In this document: one piece after another, positions 1 through 14,120 of the stretch
How the letters are laid out: every line of letters starts with the position of its first letter
Numbering within the stretch: the first letter of the stretch is position 1
NCBI RefSeq assembly: GCF_026212465.1
Contig: NC_080049.1
Coordinates: forward strand, 4,055,362 to 4,119,361
Reading direction: 5' to 3'
Source: Amaranthus tricolor
Taxonomy: Eukaryota; Streptophyta; Magnoliopsida; Caryophyllales; Amaranthaceae
DNA: 64,000 bases
Notes under the pieces: model-generated
The model's input: the letters and a program-made list of their open reading frames with translations, nothing else
What the model was told of the DNA's origin: nothing
Databases searched by the model: none
Made by a program: the position numbers and the translations under genes

Positions 1-3000
1 TTGTATATATTATTGTTTTAAAGTAGTTAGAATTGAAAATCATAGTAATATGCTAGAAATTGCATGTTAAGTTGCGATTTTATGTGTTTTTAAGCGTTTT
101 TGCCACTTTTGCGCATAAAGTAGCTCAAACTTGGTTTGTTTTGCACAAAACTTGGATACAACACTATTTGGTATATATTATTGTGTTGAAGTGGTTAGAA
201 TTTAAAATCATAATCATATACTACAAAATACGTTTCAAGTTGCGATTTTAAGGGTTTTTAAGTGTTTTTCCACTTTTGCCCATAAAGTACCTCAAACTTG
301 GTTTCTTTTGCACGAAATTTGGCACACCGCAATATTTGGTATACATTATTGTGTTGAAGTGGTTAGAATTGAAAATCATAGTCATATGCTAGAAATTACG
401 TGTTAAGTTGCGATTTTAAGGGTTTTTTTAGCGTTTTGGCACTTTTACGCATAAAGTAGCTCAAACTTGGTTTGTTTTGCTTGAAATTTGGCACACAACA
501 CTATTTGGTATATATTATTGTGTTGAAGTGGTTAAAATTTAAAATCATAAACATATACTTCAGTTGCGATTTTACGGGTTTTTAAGTGTTTTTGCCACTT
601 TTGCGCATAAAGTAGCTAAAACTTGGTTTGTTTTGCACAAAACTTGGTATACAACACTATTTGGTATATATGATTGTGTTGAAGTGGTTAGAATTGAAAA
701 TCATAGTCATATGCTAGAAATTACGTGTTAAGTTGCGATTTTAAAGGTTTTTAAGCGTTTTGGCCACTTTTGCGCATAAAGTAGCTCAAACTTGGTTTAT
801 TTTGCACGAAACTTGGCTCACAACACTATTTGCTATATGTTATTGTGTCGAAGTTGTTTAAATTGAAAATCATAGTCACATGCTACAAATTACGTGTTAA
901 GTTTCGACTTTAAGGGTTTTTAAACGTTTTTATCACTTTTGCGCATAAAGTAGCTCAAACTTGGTTTGTTTTGCACGAAACTTGTTAAACAACAATATTT
1001 GGTATTTATTATTGTGTTGAAGTGGTTAGAATTGAAAATCATAGTCATATGCTAGAAATTACGTGTTAAGTTGCGACGTTATTCATTTTTAAGCGTTTTT
1101 GCCACTTTTGCGCATAAAGTAACTCTAACTTGGTTTGTTTTGCACGAAACTTGGCACACAACACTATTTGATATATATTATTGTGTTGAAGTGGTTAGAA
1201 TTGAAAATCATAGTCATAAGTTAGAAATTACGTGTTAAGTTGTGATTTTAAGGGTTTTTAAGCGTTTTTGCCACTTTTGCGCATAAAGTAGCTCAAACTT
1301 GGTTTGTTTTACACGAAACTTGGCACACAACACTGTTTGGTATATATTATTGTGTTGAAGTGGTTAGAATTGAAAATCATAGTCATATGCTAGAAATTGC
1401 GTGTTAAGTTGAGATTTTATGTGTTTTTGCCACTTTTGCGCATAAAGTAGCTCAAACTTGGTTTGTTTTACACGAAACTTGGCACACAACACTATTTGGT
1501 ATATATTATTGTGTTGAAGTGGTTAGAATTTAAAATCATAGTCATATGCTAGAAATTACGTGTTAAGTTTAGATTTTAAGGGTTTTTAAGCATTTTATTC
1601 ACTTTTGCACAAAAAGTAACTCAAACTTGGTTTGTTTTGCACGAAACTTGGTACACAACACTAGTTTGTATATATTGTTGTTTTAAAGTAGTTAGAAATT
1701 AAAATCACAGTAATATGCTAGAAATTGCATGTTAAGTTGCGATTTTATGTGTTTTTAAGCATTTTTGCCACTTTTGCGCATAAAGTAGCTCAAACTTGGT
1801 TTGTTTTGCACAAAACTTGGCACACAACACTATTTGGTATATGTTATTGTGTTGAAGTTGTTAGAATTGAAAATCATAGTCATATGCTAGAAATTGCGTG
1901 TTAAGTTGCGATTTTATGTGTTTTTGCCACCTTTGCGCATAAAGTAGCTCAAACTTGGTTTTTTTTACACGAAACTTGGCACACAACACTATTTGGTATA
2001 TATTATTGTTATGAAGTGGTTAGAATTGAAAATAATAGTCATATGCTAGAAATTGCATGTTAAGTTGCGATTTTATGCGCTTATGCCACTTTTGCGCATA
2101 AAGTAGCTCAAACTTGGTTTGTTTTGCACGAAACTTGGCACACAGCACTATTTGGTATATGTTATTGTGTTTAAGTGGTTAGAATTGGAATTCATAGTGA
2201 TATGCTAGAAATTACGTTTCAAGTTGCGATTTTAAGGTTTTTTAAGCGTTTTTGCCACTTTTGCCCATAAAGTAGCTCAAACTTGGTTTGTTTTGCTTGT
2301 AATTTGGCTCACAACACTATTTGGTATATATTATTGTGTTGAAGTGGTTAGAATTTAAAATCATAATCATATACTACAAAATACGTGTTCAGTTGGGATT
2401 TTACGGGTTTTTAAGTGTTTTTGCCACTTTTGCGCATAAAGTAGCTAAAACTTGGTTTGTTTTGCACAAAACTTGGTATACAACACTATTTGGTATATAT
2501 TATTGTGTTGAAGTGGTTAGAATTGAAAATCATAGTCATAAGCTAGAAATTACGTGTTAAGTTGCGATGTTCTGCGTTTTTAAGTGTTTTTACCACTTTT
2601 GCACAAAAAGTAACTCAAACTTGGTTTGTTTTGCACGAAACTTGGTACACAACACTAGTTTGTATATATTATTGTTTTAAAGTAGTTAGAATTGAAAATT
2701 ATAGTAATATGCTAGAAATTGCGTGTTAAGTTGCGGTTTTATGTGTTTTTAAGCGTTTTTGCCACTTTCGCGCATAAAGTAGCTCAAACTTGGTTTGTTT
2801 TGCACGAAACTTGGCACACAACACTATTTGGTATATATTATTGTATTGAAGTGGTTATAATTAAAAATCATAGTTATATGCTAGAAATTACGTGTTAAGT
2901 TGCGATTCTAAAAATCTTTAAGCGTTTTAGCCACTTTTGCACGTAAAGTAGCTCAAACTTGGTTTGTTTTACACGAAACATGGCACACAACAGTATTTGG

Positions 3001-6000
3001 TATATGTTATTGTGTTGAAGTGGCTAAAAATGGAAATCATAGTCATATGCTAGAAATTGCGTGTTAAGTTTCGATTTTAAGGGTTTTTAAGCATTTAATT
3101 CACTTTTGCACAAAAAGTAACTCAAACTTGGTTTGTTTTGCACGAAACTTGGTACACAACACTAGTTTGTATATATTATTGTTTTAAAGTAGTTAGAATT
3201 GAAAATCTTAGAAATATGCTAGAAATTGCGTGTTAAGTTGCGATTTAAAGGGTTTTTTAGCGTTTTGGCACTTTCACGCATAAAGTAGCTCAAACTTGGT
3301 TTGTTTTGCGTGAAATTTGGCACACAACACTATTTGGTATATATTATTGTGTTGAAGTGGTTAGAATTTAAAATCATAATCATATGCTACAAAATACGTG
3401 TTCAGTTGCGATTTTACGGGTTTTTAAGTGTTTTTGCCACTTTTGCGCATAAAGTAGGTAAAACATGGTTTGTTTTGCACAAAACTTGGATACAACACTA
3501 TTTGGTATATATTATTGTGTTGAAGTGGTTAGAATTGAAAATCATAGTCATATGCTAGAAATTACGTGTTAAGTTGCGATGTTCTGCGTTTTTAAGTGTT
3601 TTTACCACTTTTGCACAAAAAGTAACTCAAACTTGGTTTGTTTTGCACGAAACTTGGTATACAACTCTAGTTTGTATATATTATTGTTTTAAAGTAGTTA
3701 GAATTGAAAATCATAGTATTGTGCTAAAAATTGCGTGTTAAGTTGCGATTTTATGTGTTTTTAAGCGTTTTTTCCACTTTTGCGCATAAAGTAGCTCAAA
3801 CTTGGTTTGTTTTGCACGAAACTTGGCACACAAAACTATTTGGTACATATTATTGTATTGAAGTGGTTATAATTAAAAATCATAGTTATACGCTAGAAAT
3901 TACGTGTTAAGTTGCGATTCTAAAAATTTTTAAGCGTTTTAGCCACTTTTGCACGTAAAGTAGCTCAAACTTGTTTTGTTTTACACGAAAGTTGGCACAC
4001 AACAGTATTTGGTATATGTTATTGTGTTGAAGTGGTTAGAATTGAAAATCATAGTCATATGCTAGAAATTACGTGTTAAGTTGCGATTTTAAAGGTTTTT
4101 AAGCGTTTTGGCCACTTTTGCGCATAAAGTAGCTCAAACTTGGTTTATTTTGCACGAAACTTGGCTCACAACACTATTAGGTATATGTTATTGTGTTGAA
4201 GTTGTTAGAATTGAAAATCATAGTCATATGCTAGAAATTGCGTGTTAAGTTGCAATTTTATGTGTTTTTGCCACTTTTGCGCATAAAGTAGCTCAAACTT
4301 GGTTTGTTTTACACGAAACTTGGCACACAACACTATTTGGTGTATATTATTGTCTTGAAGTGGTTAGAATTGAAAATCATAGTCATATGCTAGAAATTGC
4401 GTGTTAAGTTGCGATTTTATGTGTTTTTGCCACTTTTGCGCATAAAGTAGCTCAAACTTGGTTTGTTTCGCACGAAACTTGGCACAACACTATTTGGTAT
4501 ATATTATTGTGTTGAAGTGGTTAGAATTGAAAATCATAGTCATATGCTAGAAATTACGTGTTAAGTTGCGATTTTAAAGGTTTTTAAGCGTTTTGGCCAC
4601 TTTTGCGCATAAAGTAGCTCAAACTTGGTTTATTTTGCACGAAACTTGCCTCACAACACTATTTGCTATATGTTATTGTGTTGAAGTTGTTAAAATTGAA
4701 AATCATAGTCACATGCTACAAATTACGTGTTAAGTTTCGACTTTAAGGGTTTTTAAGCGTTTTTATCACTTTTGCGCATAAAGTAGCTCAAACTTGGTTT
4801 GTTTTGCACGATACTTGGCAAACAACATTATTTGGTATATATTATTGTGTTGAAGTGGTTAGAATTGAAAATCATAGTCATATGCTAGAAATTACGTGTT
4901 AAGTTGCGATTTTATGTGTTTTGTCCACTTTTGCGCATAAAGTAGCTCAAACTTGGTTTGTTTTACACGAAACTTGGCACACAACACTATTTGGTATATA
5001 TTATTGTGTTGAAGTGGTTAGAATTGAAAATCATAGTCATATGCTAGAAATTGCGTGTTAAGTTGCGATTTTATGTGTTTTTGCCACTTTTGCGCATAAA
5101 GTATCTCAAACTTGGTTTGTTTTGAACGAAACTTGGCACACAACACTATTTGGTATATGTTATTGTGTTGAAATGGTTAGAATTGGAAATCATAGTGATA
5201 TGCTAGAAATTACGTTTCAAGTCGCGATTTTAAGGGTTTTTAAGTGTTTTTCCACTTTTGCCTATAAAGTACCTCAAACTTGGTTTGTTTTGCACGAAAT
5301 TTGGCACACCACAATATTTGGTATACATTATTGTGTTGAAGTGGTTAGAATTGAAAATCATAGTCATATGCTAGAAATTACGTGTTAAGTTGCGATTTGA
5401 AGGGTTTTTTAGCGTTTTGGCACTTTTACGCATAAAGTAGCTCAAACTTGGTTTCTTTTGCTTGAAATTTGGCACACAACACTATTTGGTATATATTATT
5501 GTGTTGAAGTGGTTAGAATTTAAAATCATAATCATATACTACAAAATACGTGTTCAGTTGCGATCTTACGGGTTTTTAAGTGTTTTTGCAACTGTTGCGT
5601 ATAAAGTAGCTAAAACTTGGTTTGTTTTGCACAAAACTTGGTATACAACACTATTTGGTATATATTATTGTGTTGAAGTGGTTAGAATTGAAAATCATAG
5701 TCATATGCTAGAAATCACGTGTTAAGTTGCGATGTTCTGCGTTTTTAAGTGTTTTTTACCACTTTTGCACAAAAAGTAACTCAAACTTGGTTTGTTTTGC
5801 ACGAAACTTGGTACACAACACTAGTTTGTATATATTATTGTTTTAAAGTAGTTAGAATTGAAAATCATAGTAATATGCTAGAAATTGCATGTTAAGTTGC
5901 GATTTTATGTGTTTTTAAGCGTTTTTGCCACTTTTGCGCATAAAGTAGCTCAAACTTGGTTTGTTTTGCACAAAACTTGGCACACAACACTATTTGGTAT

Positions 6001-6020
6001 GTTATTGTGTTGAAGTTGTT
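1..6020 (+). repeat. Satellite array, + orientation, ~169-bp monomer, irregular HOR
   Basis: This stretch is head-to-tail copies of an AT-rich monomer. Successive occurrences of the landmark TTGTGTTGAA fall at 1181, 1350 and 1509, giving spacings of 169 and 159 bp. The shorter class lacks about 10 bp in the T-rich block before GCCACTTTTGCGC. The best conserved part reads CACTTTTGCGCATAAAGTAG followed by CTCAAACTTGGTTTGTTTTG. Monomers differ from neighbours by several substitutions but match distant ones, as expected for a higher-order repeat: a variant with GTTTCGACTTTAAGGG occurs at 901 and again at 4734. No gene, RNA gene or mobile element is visible here. Short open frames are products of the repetition. 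The orientation label is my convention, and a centromeric or heterochromatic role is inference from monomer size and HOR structure. Confidence 0.95.
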
Positions 6021-9000
6021 AGAATTGAAAATCATAGTCATATGCTAGAAATTGCGTGTTAAGTTGCGATTTTATGTGATTTTGCCACTTTTGCGCATAA
6101 AGTAGCTCAAACTTGGTTTGTTTTACACGAAACTTGGCACACAACACTATTTGGTATATATTATTGTGTTGAAGTGGTTAGAATTGAAAATAATAGTCAT
6201 ATGCTAGAAATTGCGTGTTAAGTTGCGATTTTATGTGTTTTTGTCACTTTTGCGCATAAAGTATCTCAAACTTGGTTTGTTTTGCACGAAACTTGGTACA
6301 CAACACTATTTGGTATATGTTATTGTGTGGAAGTGGTTAGAATTGGAAATCATATTGATATGCTAGAAATTACGTTTCAAGTTGCGATTTTAAGGGTTTT
6401 TAAGTGTTTTTGCCACTTTTGCCCATAAAGTACCTCAAACTTGGTTTGTTTTGCACGAAGTTTGGCACACCACAATATTTGGTATACATAATTGTGTTGA
6501 AGTGGTTAGAATTGAAAATCATAGTCATATGCTCGAAATTACGTGTTAAGTTGCGATTTTAAGGGTTTTTAAGCATTTTTGCCACTTTTGCGCATAAAGT
6601 AGCTAAAACTTGGTTTGTTTTACACGAAACTTGGCACACAACACGATTTGGTATATATTATATTGTTGAAATGGTTAGAATTGAAAATAATAGTCATATG
6701 CTAGAAATTACGTGTTAAGTTGCGACGTTATTCGTTTTTAAGCGTTTTTGCCACTTTTGCACATAAAGTAACTCTAACTTGGTTTGTTTTACACGAAACT
6801 TGGCACACAACACTAATTGGTATATATTATTGTGTTGAAGTGGATAGAATTGAAAATCATAGTCATATGCAAGAAATTGCGTGTTAAGTTGCGATTTTAT
6901 GCGTTTATGCCACTTTTGCGCATAAAGTAGCTCAAACTTGGTTTGTTTTGCACGAAACTTGGCACACAACACTATTTGGTATATGTTATTGTGTTTAAGT
7001 GGTTAGAATTGGAATTTATAGTGATATACTAGAAATTACGTTTCAAGTTGCGATTTTAAGGTTTTTTAAGCGTTTTTGCCACTTTTGCCCATAAAGTAGC
7101 TCAAACTTGGTTTGTTTTGCTTGAAATTTGGCACACAACACTATTTGGTATATATTATTGTGTTGAAGTGGTTAGAATTTAAAATCATAATCATATACTA
7201 CAAAATACGTGTTCAGTTGCGATTTTACGGGTTTTTAAGTGTTTTTGCCACTTTTGCGCATAAAGTAGCTAAAACTTGGTTTGTTTTGCACAAAACTTAG
7301 TATACAACACTATTTGGTATATATTATTGTGTTGAAGTGGTTAGAATTGAAAATCATAGTCATAAGCTAGAAATTACGTGTTAAGTTGCGATGTTCTGCG
7401 TTTTTAAGTGTTTTTACCACTTTTGCACAAAAAGTAACTCAAACTTGGTTTGTTTTGCACGAAACTTGGTACACAACACTAGTTTGTATATATTATTGTT
7501 TTAAAGTAGTTAGAATTGAAAATTATAGTAATATGCTAGAAATTGCGTGTTAAGTTGCGATTTTATGTGTTTTTAAGCGTTTTTGCCACTTTTGCGCATA
7601 AAGTAGCTCAAACATGGTTTGTTTTGCACAAAACTTGGCACACAACACTATTTGGTATATGTTATTGTGTTGAAGTTGTTAGAATTGAAAATCATAGTCA
7701 TATGCTAGAAATTACGTGTTAAGTTTCGATTTTAAGGGTTTTTAAGCATTTTATTCACTTTTGCACAAAAAGTAACTCAAACTTGGTTGTTTTGCACGAA
7801 ACTTGGTACACAACACTAGTTTGTATATATTATTGTTTTAAAGTAGTTAGAATTGAAAATCTTAGTAATATGCTAGAACTTGCGTGTTAAGTTGCGATTT
7901 AAAGGGTTTTTTAGCGTTTTGGCACTTTTACGCATAAAGTAGCTCAAACTTGGTTTGTTTTGCTTGAAATTTAGCACACAACACTATTTGGTATATATTA
8001 TTGTGTTGAAGTGGTTAGAATTTAAAATCATAATCATATGCTACAAAATACGTGTTCAGTTGCGATTTTACGGGTTTTTAAGTGTTTTTGCCACTTTTGC
8101 GCATAAAGTAGCTAAAACTTGGTTTGTTTTGCACAAAACATGGATACAACACTATTTAGTATATATTATTGTGTTGAAGTGGTTAGAATTGAAAATCATA
8201 GTCATATGCTAGAAATTACGTGTTAAGTTGCGATGTTCTGCGTTTTTAAGTGTTTTTACCACTTTTGCACAAAAAGTAACTCAAACTTGTTTTGTTTTGC
8301 ACGAAACTTGGTACACAACACTAGTTTGTATATATTATTGTTTTAAAGTAGTTAGAATAGAAAATCATAGTATTATGCTAGAAATTGCGTGTTAAGTTCC
8401 GATTTTATGTGTTTTTAAGCGTTTTTTTCCACTTTTGCGCATAAAGTAGCTCAAACTTGGTTTGTTTTACACGAAACTTGGCACACAACAGTATTTGGTA
8501 TATGTTATTGTGTTGAAGTGGTGAAAATTGGAAATCATAGTGATATGCTAGAAATTACGTGTTAAGTTGCGATTGTATGCGTTTTTGCCACTTTTGCGCA
8601 TAAAGTAGCTCAAACTTGGTTTGTTTCGCACGAAACTTGGCACAACACTATTTGGTATATATTATTGTGTTGAAGTGGTTAGAATTGAAAATCATAGTCA
8701 TATGCTAGAAATTACATGTTAAGTTGCGATTTTAAAGGTTTTTAAGCGTTTTCGCCACTTTTGCGCATAAAGTAGCTCAAACTTGGTTTATTTTGCACAA
8801 AACATGGCTCACAACACTATTTGCTATATGTTATTGTGTTGAAGTTGTTAAAATTTAAAATCATAGTCACATGCTACAAATTACGTGTTAAGTTTCGACT
8901 TTAAGGGTTTTTAAGCGTTTTTATCACTTTTGCGCATAAAGTAGCTCAAACTTGGTTTGTTTTCCACGAAACTTGGCAAACAACATTATTTGGTATATAT

Positions 9001-9355
9001 TATTGTGTTAAAGTGGTTAAAATTGAAAATCATAGTCATATACTAGAAATTACAAGTTAAGTTGCGACGTTATTCATTTTTAAGCGTTTTTGCCACTTTT
9101 GCACATAAAGTAACTCTAACTTGGTTTGTTTTGCACGAAACTTGGCACACAACACTATTTGGTATATATTATTGTGTTGAAGTGGTTAGAATTGAAAATC
9201 ATAGTCATATGTTAGAAATTACGTGTTAAGTTGCGATTTTAAGGGTTTTTAAGCGTTTTTGCCACTTTTGCGCATATAGTAGCTCAAACTTGGTTTGTTT
9301 TACACGAAACTTGGCACACAACACTATTTGGTATATATTATTGTGTTGAAGTGGT
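6020..9355 (+). repeat. Satellite block, first copy of a 3,336-bp tandem duplication
   Basis: This block of about 20 monomers is repeated almost perfectly in the next 3.3 kb. Matching landmarks are 6021/9357, 6715/10051, 7112/10448 and 7955/11291, all 3,336 bp apart. Differences seen by eye include TAAGCATTTTTG near 6570 against TAAACATTTTTG near 9906, CACAAAACATGG near 8797 against CACGAAACATGG near 12132, and one extra T in a T-run near 8425. Exact boundaries are uncertain by tens of bases because the flanking monomers are themselves similar. No gene is present. Confidence 0.9.
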
Positions 9356-12300
9356 TAGAATTGAAAATCATAGTCATATGCTAGAAATTGCGTGTTAAGT
9401 TGCGATTTTATGTGATTTTGCCACTTTTGCGCATAAAGTAGCTCAAACTTGGTTTGTTTTACACGAAACTTGGCACACAACACTATTTGGTATATATTAT
9501 TGTGTTGAAGTGGTTAGAATTGAAAATAATAGTCATATGCTAGAAATTGCGTGTTAAGTTGCGATTTTATGTGTTTTTGTCACTTTTGCGCATAAAGTAT
9601 CTCAAACTTGGTTTGTTTTGCACGAAACTTGGTACACAACACTATTTGGTATATGTTATTGTGTGGAAGTGGTTAGAATTGGAAATCATATTGATATGCT
9701 AGAAATTACGTTTCAAGTTGCGATTTTAAGGGTTTTTAAGTGTTTTTGCCACTTTTGCCCATAAAGTACCTCAAACTTGGTTTGTTTTGCACGAAGTTTG
9801 GCACACCACAATATTTGGTATACATAATTGTGTTGAAGTGGTTAGAATTGAAAATCATAGTCATATGCTCGAAATTACGTGTTAAGTTGCGATTTTAAGG
9901 GTTTTTAAACATTTTTGCCACTTTTGCGCATAAAGTAGCTAAAACTTGGTTTGTTTTACACGAAACTTGGCACACAACACGATTTGGTATATATTATATT
10001 GTTGAAATGGTTAGAATTGAAAATAATAGTCATATGCTAGAAATTACGTGTTAAGTTGCGACGTTATTCGTTTTTAAGCGTTTTTGCCACTTTTGCACAT
10101 AAAGTAACTCTAACTTGGTTTGTTTTACACGAAACTTGGCACACAACACTAATTGGTATATATTATTGTGTTGAAGTGGATAGAATTGAAAATCATAGTC
10201 ATATGCAAGAAATTGCGTGTTAAGTTGCGATTTTATGCGTTTATGCCACTTTTGCGCATAAAGTAGCTCAAACTTGGTTTGTTTTGCACGAAACTTGGCA
10301 CACAACACTATTTGGTATATGTTATTGTGTTTAAGTGGTTAGAATTGGAATTTATAGTGATATACTAGAAATTACGTTTCAAGTTGCGATTTTAAGGTTT
10401 TTTAAGCGTTTTTGCCACTTTTGCCCATAAAGTAGCTCAAACTTGGTTTGTTTTGCTTGAAATTTGGCACACAACACTATTTGGTATATATTATTGTGTT
10501 GAAGTGGTTAGAATTTAAAATCATAATCATATACTACAAAATACGTGTTCAGTTGCGATTTTACGGGTTTTTAAGTGTTTTTGCCACTTTTGCGCATAAA
10601 GTAGCTAAAACTTGGTTTGTTTTGCACAAAACTTAGTATACAACACTATTTGGTATATATTATTGTGTTGAAGTGGTTAGAATTGAAAATCATAGTCATA
10701 AGCTAGAAATTACGTGTTAAGTTGCGATGTTCTGCGTTTTTAAGTGTTTTTACCACTTTTGCACAAAAAGTAACTCAAACTTGGTTTGTTTTGCACGAAA
10801 CTTGGTACACAACACTAGTTTGTATATATTATTGTTTTAAAGTAGTTAGAATTGAAAATTATAGTAATATGCTAGAAATTGCGTGTTAAGTTGCGATTTT
10901 ATGTGTTTTTAAGCGTTTTTGCCACTTTTGCGCATAAAGTAGCTCAAACATGGTTTGTTTTGCACAAAACTTGGCACACAACACTATTTGGTATATGTTA
11001 TTGTGTTGAAGTTGTTAGAATTGAAAATCATAGTCATATGCTAGAAATTACGTGTTAAGTTTCGATTTTAAGGGTTTTTAAGCATTTTATTCACTTTTGC
11101 ACAAAAAGTAACTCAAACTTGGTTGTTTTGCACGAAACTTGGTACACAACACTAGTTTGTATATATTATTGTTTTAAAGTAGTTAGAATTGAAAATCTTA
11201 GTAATATGCTAGAACTTGCGTGTTAAGTTGCGATTTAAAGGGTTTTTTAGCGTTTTGGCACTTTTACGCATAAAGTAGCTCAAACTTGGTTTGTTTTGCT
11301 TGAAATTTAGCACACAACACTATTTGGTATATATTATTGTGTTGAAGTGGTTAGAATTTAAAATCATAATCATATGCTACAAAATACGTGTTCAGTTGCG
11401 ATTTTACGGGTTTTTAAGTGTTTTTGCCACTTTTGCGCATAAAGTAGCTAAAACTTGGTTTGTTTTGCACAAAACATGGATACAACACTATTTAGTATAT
11501 ATTATTGTGTTGAAGTGGTTAGAATTGAAAATCATAGTCATATGCTAGAAATTACGTGTTAAGTTGCGATGTTCTGCGTTTTTAAGTGTTTTTACCACTT
11601 TTGCACAAAAAGTAACTCAAACTTGTTTTGTTTTGCACGAAACTTGGTACACAACACTAGTTTGTATATATTATTGTTTTAAAGTAGTTAGAATAGAAAA
11701 TCATAGTATTATGCTAGAAATTGCGTGTTAAGTTCCGATTTTATGTGTTTTTAAGCGTTTTTTCCACTTTTGCGCATAAAGTAGCTCAAACTTGGTTTGT
11801 TTTACACGAAACTTGGCACACAACAGTATTTGGTATATGTTATTGTGTTGAAGTGGTGAAAATTGGAAATCATAGTGATATGCTAGAAATTACGTGTTAA
11901 GTTGCGATTGTATGCGTTTTTGCCACTTTTGCGCATAAAGTAGCTCAAACTTGGTTTGTTTCGCACGAAACTTGGCACAACACTATTTGGTATATATTAT
12001 TGTGTTGAAGTGGTTAGAATTGAAAATCATAGTCATATGCTAGAAATTACATGTTAAGTTGCGATTTTAAAGGTTTTTAAGCGTTTTCGCCACTTTTGCG
12101 CATAAAGTAGCTCAAACTTGGTTTATTTTGCACGAAACATGGCTCACAACACTATTTGCTATATGTTATTGTGTTGAAGTTGTTAAAATTTAAAATCATA
12201 GTCACATGCTACAAATTACGTGTTAAGTTTCGACTTTAAGGGTTTTTAAGCGTTTTTATCACTTTTGCGCATAAAGTAGCTCAAACTTGGTTTGTTTTCC

Positions 12301-12690
12301 ACGAAACTTGGCAAACAACATTATTTGGTATATATTATTGTGTTAAAGTGGTTAAAATTGAAAATCATAGTCATATACTAGAAATTACAAGTTAAGTTGC
12401 GACGTTATTCATTTTTAAGCGTTTTTGCCACTTTTGCACATAAAGTAACTCTAACTTGGTTTGTTTTGCACGAAACTTGGCACACAACACTATTTGGTAT
12501 ATATTATTGTGTTGAAGTGGTTAGAATTGAAAATCATAGTCATATGTTAGAAATTACGTGTTAAGTTGCGATTTTAAGGGTTTTTAAGCGTTTTTGCCAC
12601 TTTTGCGCATATAGTAGCTCAAACTTGGTTTGTTTTACACGAAACTTGGCACACAACACTATTTGGTATATATTATTGTGTTGAAGTGGT
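9356..12690 (+). repeat. Satellite block, second copy of the 3,336-bp tandem duplication
   Basis: This is the second copy of the preceding block, diverging from it by only a handful of substitutions and one homopolymer indel. The match breaks around 12740, where GATTTTATGTGTTTTTGCC replaces the GATTTTATGTGATTTTGCC seen at the equivalent position of copy one. Such high identity over 20 monomers points to recent unequal exchange. No gene is present. Confidence 0.9.
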
Positions 12691-14120
12691 TAGAATTGAA
12701 AATCATAGTCATATGCTAGAAATTGCGTGTTAAGTTGCGATTTTATGTGTTTTTGCCACTTTTGCGCATAAAGTAGCTAAAACTTGGTTTTTGTTTTACA
12801 CGAAACTTGGCACACAACACTATTTGGTATATATTATTGTGTTGAAGTGGTTAGAATTTAAAATCATAGTCATATGCTAGAAATTGCGTGTTAAGTTGCG
12901 ATTTTATGTGTTTTTGCCACTTTTGGGCATAAAGTATCTCAAACTTGGTTTGTTTTGCACGAAACTTGGCACACAACACTATTTGGTATATGTTATTGTG
13001 TTGAAGTGGTTAGAATTGGAAATCATTGTGACATGCTAGAAATTACGTTTCAAGTTGCGATTTTAAGGGTTTTTAAGTATTTTTGCCACTTTTGCCAATA
13101 AAGTACCTCAAACTTGGTTTGTTTTGCACGAAATTTGGCACACCACAATATTTGGTATATATTATTGTGTTGAAGTGGTTAGAATTTAAAATCATAATCA
13201 TATACTACAAAATACGTTTTCAGTTGCGATTTTACGGGTTTTTAAGTGTTTTTGCAACTGTTGCGTATAAAGTAGCTAAAACTTGGTTTGTTTTGCACAA
13301 AACTTGGTATACAACACTATTTGGTATATATTATTGTGTTGAAGTGGTTAGAATTGAAAATCATAGTCATATGCTAGAAATTACGTGTTAAGTTGCGATG
13401 TTCTGCGTTTTTAAGTGTTTTTACCACTTTTGCACAAAAAGTAACTCAAACTTGGTTTGTTTTGCACGAAACTTGGTACACAACACTAGTTTGTATATAT
13501 TATTGTTTTAAAGTAGTTAGAATTGAAAATCATAGTAATATGCTAGAAATTGCATGTTAAGTTGCGATTTTATGTGTTTTTAAGCGTTTTTGCCACTTTT
13601 GCGCATAAAGTAGCTCAAACTTGGTTTGTTTTGCACAAAACTTGGATACAACACTATTTGGTATATATTATTGTGTTGAAGTGGTTAGAATTGAAAATCA
13701 TAGTCATATGCTAGAAATTACGTGTTAAGTTGCGATGTTCTGCGTTTTTATGTGTTTTTACCACTTTTGCACAAAAAGTAACTCAAACTTGGTTTGTTTT
13801 GCACGAAACTTGGTACACAACACTAGTTTGTACATATTATTGTTTTAAAGTAGTTAGAATTGAAAATCATAGTAATATGCTAGAAGTGGCGTGTTAAGTT
13901 GCGATTTTATGTGTTTTTAAGCGTTTTTGCCAGTTTTGCGCATAAAGTAGCTCAAACTTGGTTTGTTTTGCACAAAACGTGGCACACAACACTATTTGGT
14001 ATATGTTATTGTGTTGAAGTTGTTAGAATTGAAAATCATAGTCATATTCTAGTAATTACGTGTTAAGTTTTTATTTTAAGGGTTTTTAAGCATTTTATTC
14101 ACTTTTGCACAAAAAGTAAC
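12691..14120 (+). repeat. Satellite, left flank of plastid insert copy 1
   Basis: These are ordinary 157-169-bp monomers. The last one carries diagnostic variants, TATTCTAGTAATTACG and AAGTTTTTATTTTAAGG, that recur immediately left of every plastid insert and at the empty site near 27450-27531. Most other monomers read TATGCTAGAAATTACG and AAGTTTCGATTTT at those positions. The segment recurs 5,015 bp downstream (for example 13083 against 18098). No gene is present. Confidence 0.9.

Noticed and set aside
1200..1265. TTAAGGGTTTTTAAG blocks as telomere-like repeats.
   Set aside because: The string occurs once per monomer inside satellite and is not a tandem TTTAGGG array.
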